This document shows, one piece after another, positions 15,740 to 24,933 of a stretch of 50,241 nt of DNA. Positions within the stretch are counted from its first letter, which is position 1. The number at the start of each line of letters is the position of its first letter. Position numbers and translations under genes: made by a program. The stretch covers positions 1 through 50,241 of the forward strand of contig PHBO01000016.1 of assembly GCA_002840645.1 (NCBI GenBank), in the 5' to 3' direction. Source of the stretch: Candidatus Cloacimonetes bacterium HGW-Cloacimonetes-3 (GTDB lineage: Bacteria > Cloacimonadota > Cloacimonadia > Cloacimonadales > Cloacimonadaceae). The notes beneath the pieces were generated by a model. The model searched no databases and was not told where the DNA came from. It saw only the letters and a list, made by a program, of their open reading frames with translations.

Positions 15740-16825
15740 ATGAACCATAGCATTTCACGCTGGATTGGCATGCGTCCTCTTTGTATGATTTGCCTTTTCC
15801 TTGCGCTTATCATGTTTTCCGCCTGCGGTAAGAAAGATGCTGCACTGGATACAAACGGGCAGAAGCATAAACGCAAGCTCATCATCTATTGCACCGATGT
15901 TTTTCGCAAGTCCGGCTTGGAAGCAACCATTGTACCGGAGTTTAGCAAGAAAAACGCTTGCGAGGTGGAGCTTGTGTTGTTCCGCAATGCCGCCGAGCTT
16001 AGCAATGCAATAAAATCTCCCGACAATACCGGCAAATACGATATTGCTATTGGGATGGATAATTCATTTGCCCTTTCCGAGTCCCTTGCTGCTTATTTTG
16101 TCCGCCCGGATGATATTGATTTTGATCAGCTTAGTAAGGAGTGCATCTTTGATGCTGATCTCCGCCTTGTTCCCTATGCCTACAGCAGTCTGTGCATGGT
16201 TTACAATAAGAAGAATATAAGTGTGCCACCTCAGTCATTCGGCGAGCTTCAGGATGCCAAATACCTCAGCCAGATGGCGATTTGCGATCCTCATGAATCC
16301 GGTGTGGGACGTGCCAGCCTGTTCTGGAGTCTGGCTCTGTTTGGTCCTGATGGCTACGAGCACCTGTGGAAAAGCTTGCGCAAGAATATCTACAAAACCT
16401 ATTCTGACCGTAACGAAGCCCTGGAAGCCCTTAAAAGGGGTGAATGCAACCTCCTGATGAGCCTGAATACGATACCCGCTTATCTGCAGGAGCTTGATCC
16501 CGCCAATAAGGATTTCGGCATCTCCATGCTGAAAGAGGGCAGCTACCAATACATAGAATCCATAGGGTTACATAGAGAAAGCAGTAATCATGACATGGCT
16601 GATAAGTTCATCCGTCACTTCCTTAGCCCCGGAGCACAGAAGATGATTATCTATAAACTGGGCATGATCCCTGCCAACCGCAAAACCATGCTTCCCATGC
16701 ACTTTTCCACCATCCCGTTCGCTTCCTATGCGGTGAATGCAAAGCTTAGCACCAGCCTTATTGCAGAGCAGCTAAAGCTGTGGCTGGATTTCTGGGACAG
16801 ACTGTTTGGGTTTCAGATTTCTTGA
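15740..16825 (+). CDS. ThiB-like periplasmic binding lipoprotein
   Basis: The start at ATG 15740, 1 nt after the permease stop, gives a signal peptide with lipobox MFSAC, so the 361-aa protein should be membrane-tethered. The body resembles type 2 binding proteins of the thiamine group (ThiB/TbpA): LIIYCTDVFRKSGLEATIVPEFSK is the opening strand, YDIAIGMDNSF the second-domain crossover, and CDPHESGVGRASLFWSLALFG the cognate of the 'DPRTSSPG...' segment. Thiamine or a related small cation is the likely ligand, but this is by resemblance only. No ThiP/ThiQ genes are adjacent, so its permease must lie elsewhere or the role differs. The stop abuts a 32-bp inverted repeat. Confidence 0.72.
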   Translation: MNHSISRWIGMRPLCMICLFLALIMFSACGKKDAALDTNGQKHKRKLIIYCTDVFRKSGLEATIVPEFSKKNACEVELVLFRNAAELSNAIKSPDNTGKYDIAIGMDNSFALSESLAAYFVRPDDIDFDQLSKECIFDADLRLVPYAYSSLCMVYNKKNISVPPQSFGELQDAKYLSQMAICDPHESGVGRASLFWSLALFGPDGYEHLWKSLRKNIYKTYSDRNEALEALKRGECNLLMSLNTIPAYLQELDPANKDFGISMLKEGSYQYIESIGLHRESSNHDMADKFIRHFLSPGAQKMIIYKLGMIPANRKTMLPMHFSTIPFASYAVNAKLSTSLIAEQLKLWLDFWDRLFGFQIS

Positions 16826-16988
16826 AGTGGAACAGTGGAAGGGTGGAAGCGTGAAACGTAGTTGTAGTTTGTATTGCCGGCATTCTTTTTCTCTGCCGGA
16901 AAGAAGTTCTCAGGTTCTCTATAATTGTGGAATGAAGCACGATATCTTTGCCGCTGGTTTCACTCTTCCACTTTTTCACTTTTCCACT
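16826..16988. repeat. 32-bp inverted repeat of short-period units filling the intergenic region
   Basis: The left arm (16826-16857) is built of AGTGGAA-type units; the right arm (16957-16988) is its reverse complement at 27 of 32 positions. The left arm begins on the base after the TGA stop and the right arm ends 4 bp before the next ATG. The 99-bp centre contains a smaller hairpin (GCCGGCATT / TCTGCCGG region) and no gene. Confidence 0.7.
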
Positions 16989-16992
16989 TAAT

Positions 16993-17460
16993 ATGCCTCT
17001 CCACATTGTCCTCTTTGAGCCGGAAATCCCCCAAAACACAGGTAATATCGGGCGGCTCTGTGTGGGTGCCGATTCCACTCTGCATATTATCAAGCCAATT
17101 CGCTTCATGCTGGATGACAAAGCAGTTAAGCGTGCCGGATTGGATTATTGGCAGCATCTGAGCTTGCAGATTCACGATAGTATCGAGGATATCTTCTCCC
17201 TCTTTCCTGAGCAGCGCATCTTTCTTGCCACCACTAAAACGAAAACCTCCTTCTGGGACAAAAGCTACCAAGCAGGTGACGTATTCGTTTTCGGACCGGA
17301 ATCCCGCGGTCTGCCGGAAAGCTTGCTAACAAAATACCCCCGGCAATGTATCCGCATTCCCATGAGCACAAACATTCGCAGTATAAATCTTGCCAACTCA
17401 GTGGGGATAGTGATGTACGAAGCAATTCGGCAAATAGAACTCACAGAGCTTCCACTTTAA
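16993..17460 (+). CDS. trmL: tRNA (cytidine/uridine-2'-O-)-methyltransferase TrmL
   Basis: TrmL 2'-O-methylates the wobble base 34 of tRNA-Leu isoacceptors. The 155-aa protein is a minimal SPOUT enzyme with PLHIVLFEPEIPQNTGNIGR at the start, VFVFGPESRGLP in the middle and IRIPMSTNIRSINLANSVGIVMYEA at the end, the three SpoU motifs. I chose ATG 16993 because homologues start here; a longer frame upstream is made of the simple repeat. No good Shine-Dalgarno is visible since the repeat occupies that position. Confidence 0.93.
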   Translation: MPLHIVLFEPEIPQNTGNIGRLCVGADSTLHIIKPIRFMLDDKAVKRAGLDYWQHLSLQIHDSIEDIFSLFPEQRIFLATTKTKTSFWDKSYQAGDVFVFGPESRGLPESLLTKYPRQCIRIPMSTNIRSINLANSVGIVMYEAIRQIELTELPL

Positions 17461-17617
17461 GTAGCTTAACTTACTATCTATATGCAGTACCACCATCAAT
17501 ATTGTATCATAAATTCCACACTGTAACTTAGTTTCAGCCATAGTTCAGAATTAGTCCTTGACTATTTATTCATTCAGTTCAGACTGTCACTGATAGGTTT
17601 ATAGATTGAGGTGTAAA

Positions 17618-19873
17618 ATGAGGCAACGCTGCAAGTATCTGTTACTGACCACGCTGTTAGTAGTGCTAAGTACTCTGGGGTACACCAGCAACCTGAAAAC
17701 CGTTCGCTTACAATTAAAATGGAAACACCAATTCCAGTTTGCGGGATACTATGCCGCCATCGAGAAGGGCTACTATAAAGATGTAGGGCTGAACGTTGAA
17801 CTACTGGAAGCACATGCGAATGAGACCCCGTTTGAAGCGGTAAATAGCGGTAAGGCAGAGTTTGGCACTTGTACCACAGATATTCTCGAAGCTCGCTCCA
17901 AAGGGATGAAGCCTGTTATTTTGGCAAATGTGTTTCAGCATTCCCCCCATATCCTTATTACTATGCAGAAATCCGGTATTCGTAGTGTACACGATCTCGT
18001 GGGGAAGAGAATTGCCGCTGAACCAGGTGCAGCAGACCTGTATGCATTTCTTTCATCTGAAGGCGTAAAACTGGATAGGTTCAGCGTGGAAGAGCTTGAT
18101 TACAGTATGGAGAAGTTTATCAATGGCGAAGTTGATGCCATTACTGCCTATTGTACAGACGAACTATACCCCCTCAGAAAAGCCGGATATGACCTTAACA
18201 TCATGTGGCCTTCAAGCAGTGGAATTGATTTTTATGGTGATATGCTGTTCACTAATGAGGGCTTAATTAAAAGGAATCCCACTTTAGTTGCCGGCTTTAG
18301 GGAAGCCTCCCTTAAAGGCTGGGCTTATGCGCTGAACAATCAGGAAGAAATAGTGAACCTGATATACAACAAATACAGCCAAAGGCATACTCTTGATCAC
18401 CTTCGTTTTGAAGCAGATGAAACCCGCAAACTAATCCTGCCCGATGTAGTTGATATTGGTTATACCAACCCCGGCAGATGGGCGCACGTTATCGAGTCAT
18501 ATCAGACCCTTAATATAATACCTAGTACTTTTACTGTTAAAGGCTTGTTGTATTCGGATTACCTAAAACAACCCTTCAAGATACCTTGGAAGTTTGTTGT
18601 ATTGCTGGCTTTTGCTCTTGGTTCTGCAATCGCTTTAATTTTATTCTTTTACGCTATCAGCAGAAAGCTACAGAAGGAGATAAAAAACAAAGAAATCGTG
18701 CAGAAAGAACTAACCAAACGCAATGCTGATTTGGGGCTGTTGCGCCAAGAACTGCTTACCAAGAACGCTACTTTGATGGGGGTAATGGAAAGCATCCCGG
18801 ATAGTGTGTTTTCTGTCGATTTAAACTATTTATACACCAGCTTCAACAATCGCCACGCACAAATTATGAAAGCCCTTTTCAACACTGATATTGAACTCGG
18901 ATACAGCATGCTGGACAGCGTAATGGTGGAAGACGATCGCCAGCTAATGAAATCCAATATCGATAGATCAATCAATGGTGAGTTTTTTAGGGTTGAGTAC
19001 TTTTCCGGCAGACACAGAGCGAACAGATACTTTGAAGTCACATTCGCTCCGATTTTCGATCCTGGAAGCTGTACAATCGGTGTTATGATTATGGCAAAGG
19101 ATATTACAGCCAGTAAAAAATCTGAAACCAGACTAAAGAACATGAACGAGAACCTGGAAAAGCATGTGAAGATACGCACCAAACAGCTTACTGACGCTGT
19201 AAACGAAATAGACGATTTCGCTTATTCTTTATCTCACGATCTGCGCACTCCCCTCCGGGGCATAGATGGCTTTAGTTCTATCTTGCTGGAAGATTACGGA
19301 GACAAACTGGATGACAACGCAAAGAGATACCTTAAGCGCATTAAAAAAGACTCTCAGCGTCTGGGGGACGTGCTGGATGCCTTGCATGGGTTGTCAAATG
19401 TCTCCCGCAAAGAATTATCTCGCGCTCAAACTAACCTTAGCGAAGTGGCAGACCATATAATTAAGCGGTTTGTTTCAGATTATCCCCAGCGAGATATCGA
19501 GATAGTTATTCAGCACGGACTTATAGAGAATTGCGATAAAAAGCTGATGAAAACAGCGTTGGAAAACTTGTTCAGCAACGCCATTAAGTTCACGAACCAG
19601 GAAGCAAATGCAAGGGTGGAATTCGGAATGAAAACCATCGACAATGTTAATACATATTTCGTTAAAGACAATGGAATTGGCTTCAATATGGATTATGTAA
19701 ATAAGCTCTTTCACAACTTTCAGCGTTTGCACAGATATAACGACTTTGAAGGCATCGGTATCGGGCTTGCAACTGTACGGCGCATAGTTGTTAAGCATGG
19801 AGGAACAATCTGGGCTGAATCCGAGCTGGGCAAAGGGGCAGCCTTTTATTTCACCTTAACAAGCGCTACCTAA
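17618..19873 (+). CDS. Histidine kinase with periplasmic NMT1/THI5-type binding domain and PAS domain
   Basis: The ATG at 17618 follows GAGGTG; the product has 751 residues. Order: signal peptide or first membrane anchor (about 8-25); an NMT1/THI5-like solute-binding domain (about 29-310; LKWKHQFQFAGYYAAIEKGYY, then FGTCTTDILEAR); a membrane segment (about 325-345); a PAS domain (about 380-495); a coiled linker; HisKA with phospho-acceptor His540 (SHDLRTPLRGIDGFS); and HATPase_c (NLFSNAIKF, DNGIGFN, GIGIGLATV). NMT1-type domains often bind pyrimidine precursors of thiamine, so the ligand could be of that class; this is inference. No response regulator is adjacent. The kinase core closely resembles that of the kinase at 35384. 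Confidence 0.88.
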   Translation: MRQRCKYLLLTTLLVVLSTLGYTSNLKTVRLQLKWKHQFQFAGYYAAIEKGYYKDVGLNVELLEAHANETPFEAVNSGKAEFGTCTTDILEARSKGMKPVILANVFQHSPHILITMQKSGIRSVHDLVGKRIAAEPGAADLYAFLSSEGVKLDRFSVEELDYSMEKFINGEVDAITAYCTDELYPLRKAGYDLNIMWPSSSGIDFYGDMLFTNEGLIKRNPTLVAGFREASLKGWAYALNNQEEIVNLIYNKYSQRHTLDHLRFEADETRKLILPDVVDIGYTNPGRWAHVIESYQTLNIIPSTFTVKGLLYSDYLKQPFKIPWKFVVLLAFALGSAIALILFFYAISRKLQKEIKNKEIVQKELTKRNADLGLLRQELLTKNATLMGVMESIPDSVFSVDLNYLYTSFNNRHAQIMKALFNTDIELGYSMLDSVMVEDDRQLMKSNIDRSINGEFFRVEYFSGRHRANRYFEVTFAPIFDPGSCTIGVMIMAKDITASKKSETRLKNMNENLEKHVKIRTKQLTDAVNEIDDFAYSLSHDLRTPLRGIDGFSSILLEDYGDKLDDNAKRYLKRIKKDSQRLGDVLDALHGLSNVSRKELSRAQTNLSEVADHIIKRFVSDYPQRDIEIVIQHGLIENCDKKLMKTALENLFSNAIKFTNQEANARVEFGMKTIDNVNTYFVKDNGIGFNMDYVNKLFHNFQRLHRYNDFEGIGIGLATVRRIVVKHGGTIWAESELGKGAAFYFTLTSAT

Positions 19874-19984
19874 GCTCTTGCAAGGTGCTTTTCCATCAGA
19901 CAGGGTATGCTGCTTTCATTTGCTGCAATTTTAGCCTTTCCCTGCTATCTCCCACCTCCGCCCTTACTGGTACCCTTAGTATTG

Positions 19985-20045
19985 CCATAATAATTCCCTA
20001 ACGATTCCCTAACGGCGTTAGGGAATCGTTAGGGAATTATTATGG
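19985..20045. repeat. 61-bp palindrome with a perfect 29-bp stem
   Basis: Bases 19985-20013 and 20017-20045 are perfect reverse complements around the 3-nt loop GGC. The arm contains an internal near-duplication (ATTCCCTAACG twice). It lies between the 3' ends of two convergent genes, so it may terminate transcription on both strands, although it lacks a clear T run. Confidence 0.85.
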
Positions 20046-20136
20046 GAGCATTAGAGAAACAAGCAGGGAATAAGATGAGTGTAAGCAGGAGCTTGGTAAA
20101 CAAGACTTAAGACACGCTTTGCTTACGTATAATCTC

Positions 20137-20853
20137 TTACATTTCCTGGAGGTTGCTTTTAATAAGCTGATGCAGGTATTCAGCCAGGGCGTGTTTATCG
20201 TTATATAAAGGGCTTCCCGGTTCTATAGCAGGCATAATGCGCATTTTCAGCTTAGCCTTGTGCAGCTTCTTATCCATCTCCATGATACGGTAGCTGCCCT
20301 TAATCGCCATCGGAATAATGGTAGCGTTTGCCATAATGGGAAGCTTCAGGCTGCCAAGATGGAACTCGCCCATGTTGTCGCTTCTGCTGCGTGTTCCTTC
20401 GGGAAAGATAACCATAGGATGTCCGGCTTTGATCACCTCGGCACTTCTCTGGAAGGATTCCATCGCTTTGCGGGCACTGCCGCGGTCTATAAACACGCAG
20501 GGTATCTCGCGCATCCAGTGGCTTAGCACCGGAATTTTAAACAGTTCCTGCTTGGCAATGAAGCCGGTGGATATGCCTGTGAAGCCCAGCACCAGGGGAA
20601 TATCGAACATGCCCTGATGGTTGCTTATGAAGCAAATGTTGCGGTGTTCCGGCAGGTTTTCTGAGCCTTCCACGGTGACAGTGCTTCCGGTGGTTAGCAA
20701 TGTGGTTCGCGCCCAGAAAAGTACCACTTTCTGCACCCATCTGTGGTAGGTGGGTGCAGGCAGAAAAAGCTTTAGCACTACAAACACAAAGTATGCCAGC
20801 ATGCAGCCAAACATGAATAGTATGAAAAATATCTTCCAAAGTAGAGATATCAT
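20137..20853 (-). CDS. plsC: 1-acyl-sn-glycerol-3-phosphate acyltransferase (PlsC family)
   Basis: PlsC makes phosphatidic acid from lysophosphatidic acid at the inner membrane. The 238-aa protein has an N-terminal membrane anchor (about 3-30) and the four acyltransferase blocks, including the catalytic NHQGMFD (HX4D) and the substrate-binding FPEGTRSRS. The ATG is preceded by GGGAG. It is the last gene of a lon - deacetylase - plsC run, 16 bp after the previous stop. Confidence 0.92.
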   Translation of the reverse strand: MISLLWKIFFILFMFGCMLAYFVFVVLKLFLPAPTYHRWVQKVVLFWARTTLLTTGSTVTVEGSENLPEHRNICFISNHQGMFDIPLVLGFTGISTGFIAKQELFKIPVLSHWMREIPCVFIDRGSARKAMESFQRSAEVIKAGHPMVIFPEGTRSRSDNMGEFHLGSLKLPIMANATIIPMAIKGSYRIMEMDKKLHKAKLKMRIMPAIEPGSPLYNDKHALAEYLHQLIKSNLQEM

Positions 20854-20869
20854 TGTAACTCCCGTGGTA

Positions 20870-22315
20870 TCAGTAACTGAGGTTAACCCATTCCTCGTGG
20901 ATGTTATGCAGAGAGGTTATCCAGCCTTGCTTCTTTAGCGCATAATCTATGGTGTCCCAATACAGCTTTCCCCATAGCGGGTAATCTATAGGATCAAAGC
21001 TGGTGTTGTGCCACAGCAGCGATACATGGCTCTGGTATTTTGCTGCCACATCGATTAGCCGTCTAAGGTTACGTCTGGCAGAATAGTAGCTGAGGTTCAT
21101 GGCTTTGTGAGAGTAAAGGGTTGTGTCCATCACTATCAGAGGTATCTCCAACACTCTGAAGGGGCGGTTTTCCGCTATATTGTAGGGGAAAAAAGGAAAG
21201 GATATCCCTGCACGGAAGCCGATGTTCTCCCAGTATCCCAGGGTAGAATCGTACTTGATGCCCGCTTCCTCAAGGATGGAGAAACTCGTCTGGTAGTTGA
21301 AATGCAAATAATGGGTGCGAAAACCGGTGGGGTTAAAACCAAGCTCCCGCAGGTTGTTTAGTTCCTCTTGCAATACAGCAGGGTCAAAAGCAGACTCGGG
21401 ACTGCCATGCAAGCCCACTTCCTGCTGTCCCAAGAGGTCAATAATCTGCTCTCGTGATTGTAAATCGCTGATGTAGTTTTGCCTTGTATCCTCAAAATCG
21501 TCCCGTGCAAGAAGAAACCACGTTGCGCGTACACCCTTTTCAAATTCTTTGCGGGCAAGAGAGCGGATGGTTTTCCAGGGGTTGTAGATAAGATTCTTAT
21601 GCAGTAGATGACCAAATATCTTATAGGTAGCATTGAAAGGGCGCTCCAGAAATGTGCGGATGTTGTATTTGAAGCTATCCAGCTTTGCAGAACCGCCCCA
21701 GTAGTTCCAATAGTCTATATCATGAGACAGCGACACGGCAAATTTGCGGTCTTCTGCCCAATGTGTATCGCGGACAAACTCGGGAGTATATTTATCCATA
21801 ACATACAGCAGCATCTGGCAATAGATATCTACCACAGGTGTCTCGGTGAAATCCCAACGTTGTTGCAGGCTTTGTTTGTAATCCACCCTACCCTTTTTCT
21901 GTCCATGGAAACCGAGGATATACTCGTGCCAGCAGGAAAGGAAATAGAAGCCACTGGCGACAATATCCTTCCTTACCACGCAGGATTCTGCCCCAAAAGA
22001 GAATATCCCACCCCCCTGTGAGAACAGGAAGGGTATGTGTTCGCTCCTGAACTTACAGAAGTTTACGTCTTCCAGAGGGTATAACTCTTGCTTTTCGAAG
22101 AAATCGGCTGTGGCAGGATTGTAATATATCTTAAGCGGATATTCTTTGGTTGTGGGCGTTCCATAATAAAGATGCGCACCATCGAAGTGAACCCCATACA
22201 TGAATTTAGGGTTCAGCCTCAGGATATAGCAATATGTCCGCAGCACAAACTCTGCCTTGGGGATGTATTGCTGCGGGAGGGATAGCAGTATATTTATATT
22301 AGGATAACGTTCCAT
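20870..22315 (-). CDS. Polysaccharide deacetylase-like protein with N-terminal extension
   Basis: The second half of this 481-aa protein has the NodB/polysaccharide deacetylase fold. SHDIDYW carries the catalytic base and metal Asp, GLHGSPES the metal His, and GFRTHYLHFN and SLLWHNTSFD the later motifs (the last includes the final catalytic His). The first 200 residues form a separate domain typical of a group of uncharacterised, cytoplasmic or surface-polysaccharide-linked members. There is no signal peptide, so it may act on a lipid-linked or cytosolic substrate. It starts 5 bp after lon and is followed by plsC. Confidence 0.82.
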   Translation of the reverse strand: MERYPNINILLSLPQQYIPKAEFVLRTYCYILRLNPKFMYGVHFDGAHLYYGTPTTKEYPLKIYYNPATADFFEKQELYPLEDVNFCKFRSEHIPFLFSQGGGIFSFGAESCVVRKDIVASGFYFLSCWHEYILGFHGQKKGRVDYKQSLQQRWDFTETPVVDIYCQMLLYVMDKYTPEFVRDTHWAEDRKFAVSLSHDIDYWNYWGGSAKLDSFKYNIRTFLERPFNATYKIFGHLLHKNLIYNPWKTIRSLARKEFEKGVRATWFLLARDDFEDTRQNYISDLQSREQIIDLLGQQEVGLHGSPESAFDPAVLQEELNNLRELGFNPTGFRTHYLHFNYQTSFSILEEAGIKYDSTLGYWENIGFRAGISFPFFPYNIAENRPFRVLEIPLIVMDTTLYSHKAMNLSYYSARRNLRRLIDVAAKYQSHVSLLWHNTSFDPIDYPLWGKLYWDTIDYALKKQGWITSLHNIHEEWVNLSY

Positions 22316-22320
22316 TGCTT

Positions 22321-24696
22321 TTACGCTTTCTTTGCTTTCGCATCCCGACGTTTGGCTTTTAGTTCCGGTTCTTTGGGATTGGGAATAAGGAATATCTTCA
22401 TTGCTTCGAAGACATCTTTGATAAACGTAATCTGGATACCTTCCAGAATATCGGCAGGTATATCAGATATGGATTCCCTGTTCTCGTCCGGTACCACTAC
22501 TTTCTTAATCCCCGCCCTGCGTGCAGCAAGCAGCTTTTCTCTCAAACCGCCAATGCCAAGCACTTTGCCAAGTAAGGTGATCTCACCTGTCATAGCGATA
22601 TCGTGGCGAACTTTCTGCCCGGTAAAGAGGGATGCCAAAGCAACGGTTAAAGCAACACCTGCAGAGGGACCATCCTTAGGCACGCCCCCGGAGGGGAAGT
22701 GGATATGAATATCCGAGGTTTCTAAATCCTTGGAGTTTATATGGTACATGCTTTGGTTCGCCTTTAAATAGCTTACTGCTAAGCGGGCAGATTCTTTCAT
22801 CACATCGCCCAGTGAACCGGTAAGCTGGATGTTGCCCTTCCCGGGCATGCGGGTAGTTTCGCAAAAGAGTATCTCACCGCCATAGCTTGTCCATGCCAAG
22901 CCTGTTGCCACCCCTATTTCCGGTTTACGGTTCGCAAGCTCCAGTGAGTATTTACGCGTTCCGAGGTATTTTACAATATCAGGAGTCTTTATCTGCCACT
23001 TCTGCTTGGTTCCCATGGCTACTTCCCGTGCTATCTTACGGAAGATGGAGCCGATACGCCTCTGCAGGTTACGCACTCCCGCCTCACGGACATAGTAACG
23101 GATAATCTCCTGCAAAGCAGGCTTGGTGAACACAAGATCTTCACCCGCCAAGCCGTTATCATCCTGTTCCCTGGGAATTAGGTAGGTTTTGGCGATCTCA
23201 ATTTTATCATGCTCCAGATAGCTGGTAAACTCTATAATCTCCATGCGGTCACGCAGGGGCGGAGGAATGGTATCCAGTGAATTTGCCGTGGTGATAAACA
23301 TCACTTCGGAAAGGTCAAAGGCAAGGTTTATGTAGTTATCTACGAAGCTGTTGTTCTGCTCAGGATCCAGCACTTCCAGAAGTGCCGAAGCCGGGTCACC
23401 CCGAAAGTCCCTGCCCAGCTTGTCTATCTCATCCAGCATAAACACCGGATTGGCAGTTCCTTGTCGCTTGATCTCCATAAGTATCTTACCCGGCATGGCA
23501 CCAATATAGGTGCGTCGATGCCCGCGGATTTCTGCTTCATCGTGAATACCGCCCAGGGACATACGGATAAACTTGCGGTTGAGGGCACGCGCCACGGATT
23601 TACCAATAGAGGTCTTCCCCGTTCCGGGAGGACCCACAAAGCATAGAATAGGACCCTTTAAGTGTCCTTTCAGCTTCTTAACGGCAATGTACTCCAGGAT
23701 GCGGGTCTTGGCTTTTTCCAAGCCATAATGATCCTTGGCAAGGATACGCTCTATCTTCCTCAAATCCAGACGGTCTTTGCTATATGTTTTCCAGGGCAGG
23801 TTAACAATCCAATCCAGATAGTTACGGATAACGCCATACTCACTGGCAGCGGGCTGCATGGTGGAAAGGCGTTCCAGCTCTTCGTAGGCAACTTCTTTCA
23901 CATGCTCGGGCAGCTTGTTCTTTTCAATCAGCTCACGCCATTTGAACATTTCCTTGCTTACTTCATCTGTTTCACCCAGTTCGCGGCGGATAGCATCCAT
24001 TTGCTCGCGCAGGTAATAGCGGCGCTGGTCTTCGTTCATTTCCAGCTGCAGATTGCTGCGGATATGGTTCTCCACGCGCATCTGGCGGATTAGTTCTGCC
24101 AGGCAGTTATTCAGGAAGCGATAGCGTTGTTTCAGGTTGCTTAGTTCCAGTATCTTCTGGCGGTCTGCCACGGGTAAATCTATATTGCCGGCGATTATAT
24201 CTGCCACTCTGCCGGCTTGTTTGATGTTCGTAAGCCCGGAAATCATTTCCTTGTTCAGCAGGCTGCTTTCCTGAGATATTTTATCCAGCAGTTCCAGGGC
24301 TATGGTTCGGTATGCCTGAATTTCGGTATCATCGGTGTTCTGCTCGATAATGGTTTCCACATCCACCATAATGAAGGGTTCTTTCTGCACCACTTTCTGC
24401 TGCTTTACCCGGGCTGTGCCTTGCAACAGCAGGCTGATAGAGCCATCCTGATTGCGCATCATGCGCAGGATGGTTACCGCTGTGCCGATAGTCGCCAGTT
24501 CGGTATCTGCTCCCTCGCCTTTCTCTTTATCCAGGAAAAAAGCCATCAACTTATCGTTGGAAAGGGCATAATCTATCACCAGCTTGGATTCTTCATCCGA
24601 GATCACGAGCGGCATCAGCAGGTAGGGAAACATCACCACGCTGCTCATGTGCAAAACCGGCAGGGTTCTGGGTATTCTATTGTTAGTGTCTTCCAC
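22321..24696 (-). CDS. lon: ATP-dependent protease Lon
   Basis: Lon degrades misfolded and regulatory proteins. The 791-aa chain has the N-terminal substrate domain (LPVLHMSSVVMFPYLLMPL), AAA+ Walker A GPPGTGKTS, Walker B VFMLDEIDK, and a C-terminal protease domain with catalytic Ser678 (KDGPSAG) and the Lys in GGLREKLLAARRAG. Translation starts at GTG behind AAGGAG. Basic residues form the tail (KAKRRDAKAKKA). It is the first gene of a three-gene run and has its own probable promoter at 24731-24758. Confidence 0.97.
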   Translation of the reverse strand: MEDTNNRIPRTLPVLHMSSVVMFPYLLMPLVISDEESKLVIDYALSNDKLMAFFLDKEKGEGADTELATIGTAVTILRMMRNQDGSISLLLQGTARVKQQKVVQKEPFIMVDVETIIEQNTDDTEIQAYRTIALELLDKISQESSLLNKEMISGLTNIKQAGRVADIIAGNIDLPVADRQKILELSNLKQRYRFLNNCLAELIRQMRVENHIRSNLQLEMNEDQRRYYLREQMDAIRRELGETDEVSKEMFKWRELIEKNKLPEHVKEVAYEELERLSTMQPAASEYGVIRNYLDWIVNLPWKTYSKDRLDLRKIERILAKDHYGLEKAKTRILEYIAVKKLKGHLKGPILCFVGPPGTGKTSIGKSVARALNRKFIRMSLGGIHDEAEIRGHRRTYIGAMPGKILMEIKRQGTANPVFMLDEIDKLGRDFRGDPASALLEVLDPEQNNSFVDNYINLAFDLSEVMFITTANSLDTIPPPLRDRMEIIEFTSYLEHDKIEIAKTYLIPREQDDNGLAGEDLVFTKPALQEIIRYYVREAGVRNLQRRIGSIFRKIAREVAMGTKQKWQIKTPDIVKYLGTRKYSLELANRKPEIGVATGLAWTSYGGEILFCETTRMPGKGNIQLTGSLGDVMKESARLAVSYLKANQSMYHINSKDLETSDIHIHFPSGGVPKDGPSAGVALTVALASLFTGQKVRHDIAMTGEITLLGKVLGIGGLREKLLAARRAGIKKVVVPDENRESISDIPADILEGIQITFIKDVFEAMKIFLIPNPKEPELKAKRRDAKAKKA

Positions 24697-24730
24697 TAAA
24701 GCACTCCTTGGAAAATTACTTTTACATATA

Positions 24731-24758
24731 TAGATAAAGCATTTCTGCTATAAGTCAA
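24731..24758 (-). promoter_or_regulatory. Probable lon promoter
   Basis: On the minus strand TTGACT (24758-24753) and TATCTA (24736-24731) are 16 bp apart. They lie about 35-60 bp upstream of the lon GTG start. No CIRCE-type repeat is visible nearby. Confidence 0.5.
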
Positions 24759-24819
24759 GCATCAGAAAAGGACGATTTTGGCAAGTAAAATGTGGCATCT
24801 CTCTTGCACGATTTACTTA

Positions 24820-24868
24820 TGCATTACGCATGAAATACGGATGCGATCCGTAATTCATGCGTAATGCA
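24820..24868. repeat. Palindromic repeat family B, near-perfect copy
   Basis: A 23-bp arm (24820-24842, TGCATTACGCATGAAATACGG start) pairs with 24846-24868 with a single mismatch around the loop GCG. A degenerate copy is at 8314. It lies between the lon promoter and the 3' end of the cyclic-nucleotide-binding gene. Confidence 0.8.
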
Positions 24869-24933
24869 CAGGCAGTTCGGCAAGGGTAGACGCTTGGGCA
24901 TCCGTGGCAACCATATATCTACAGATAAGTTAG

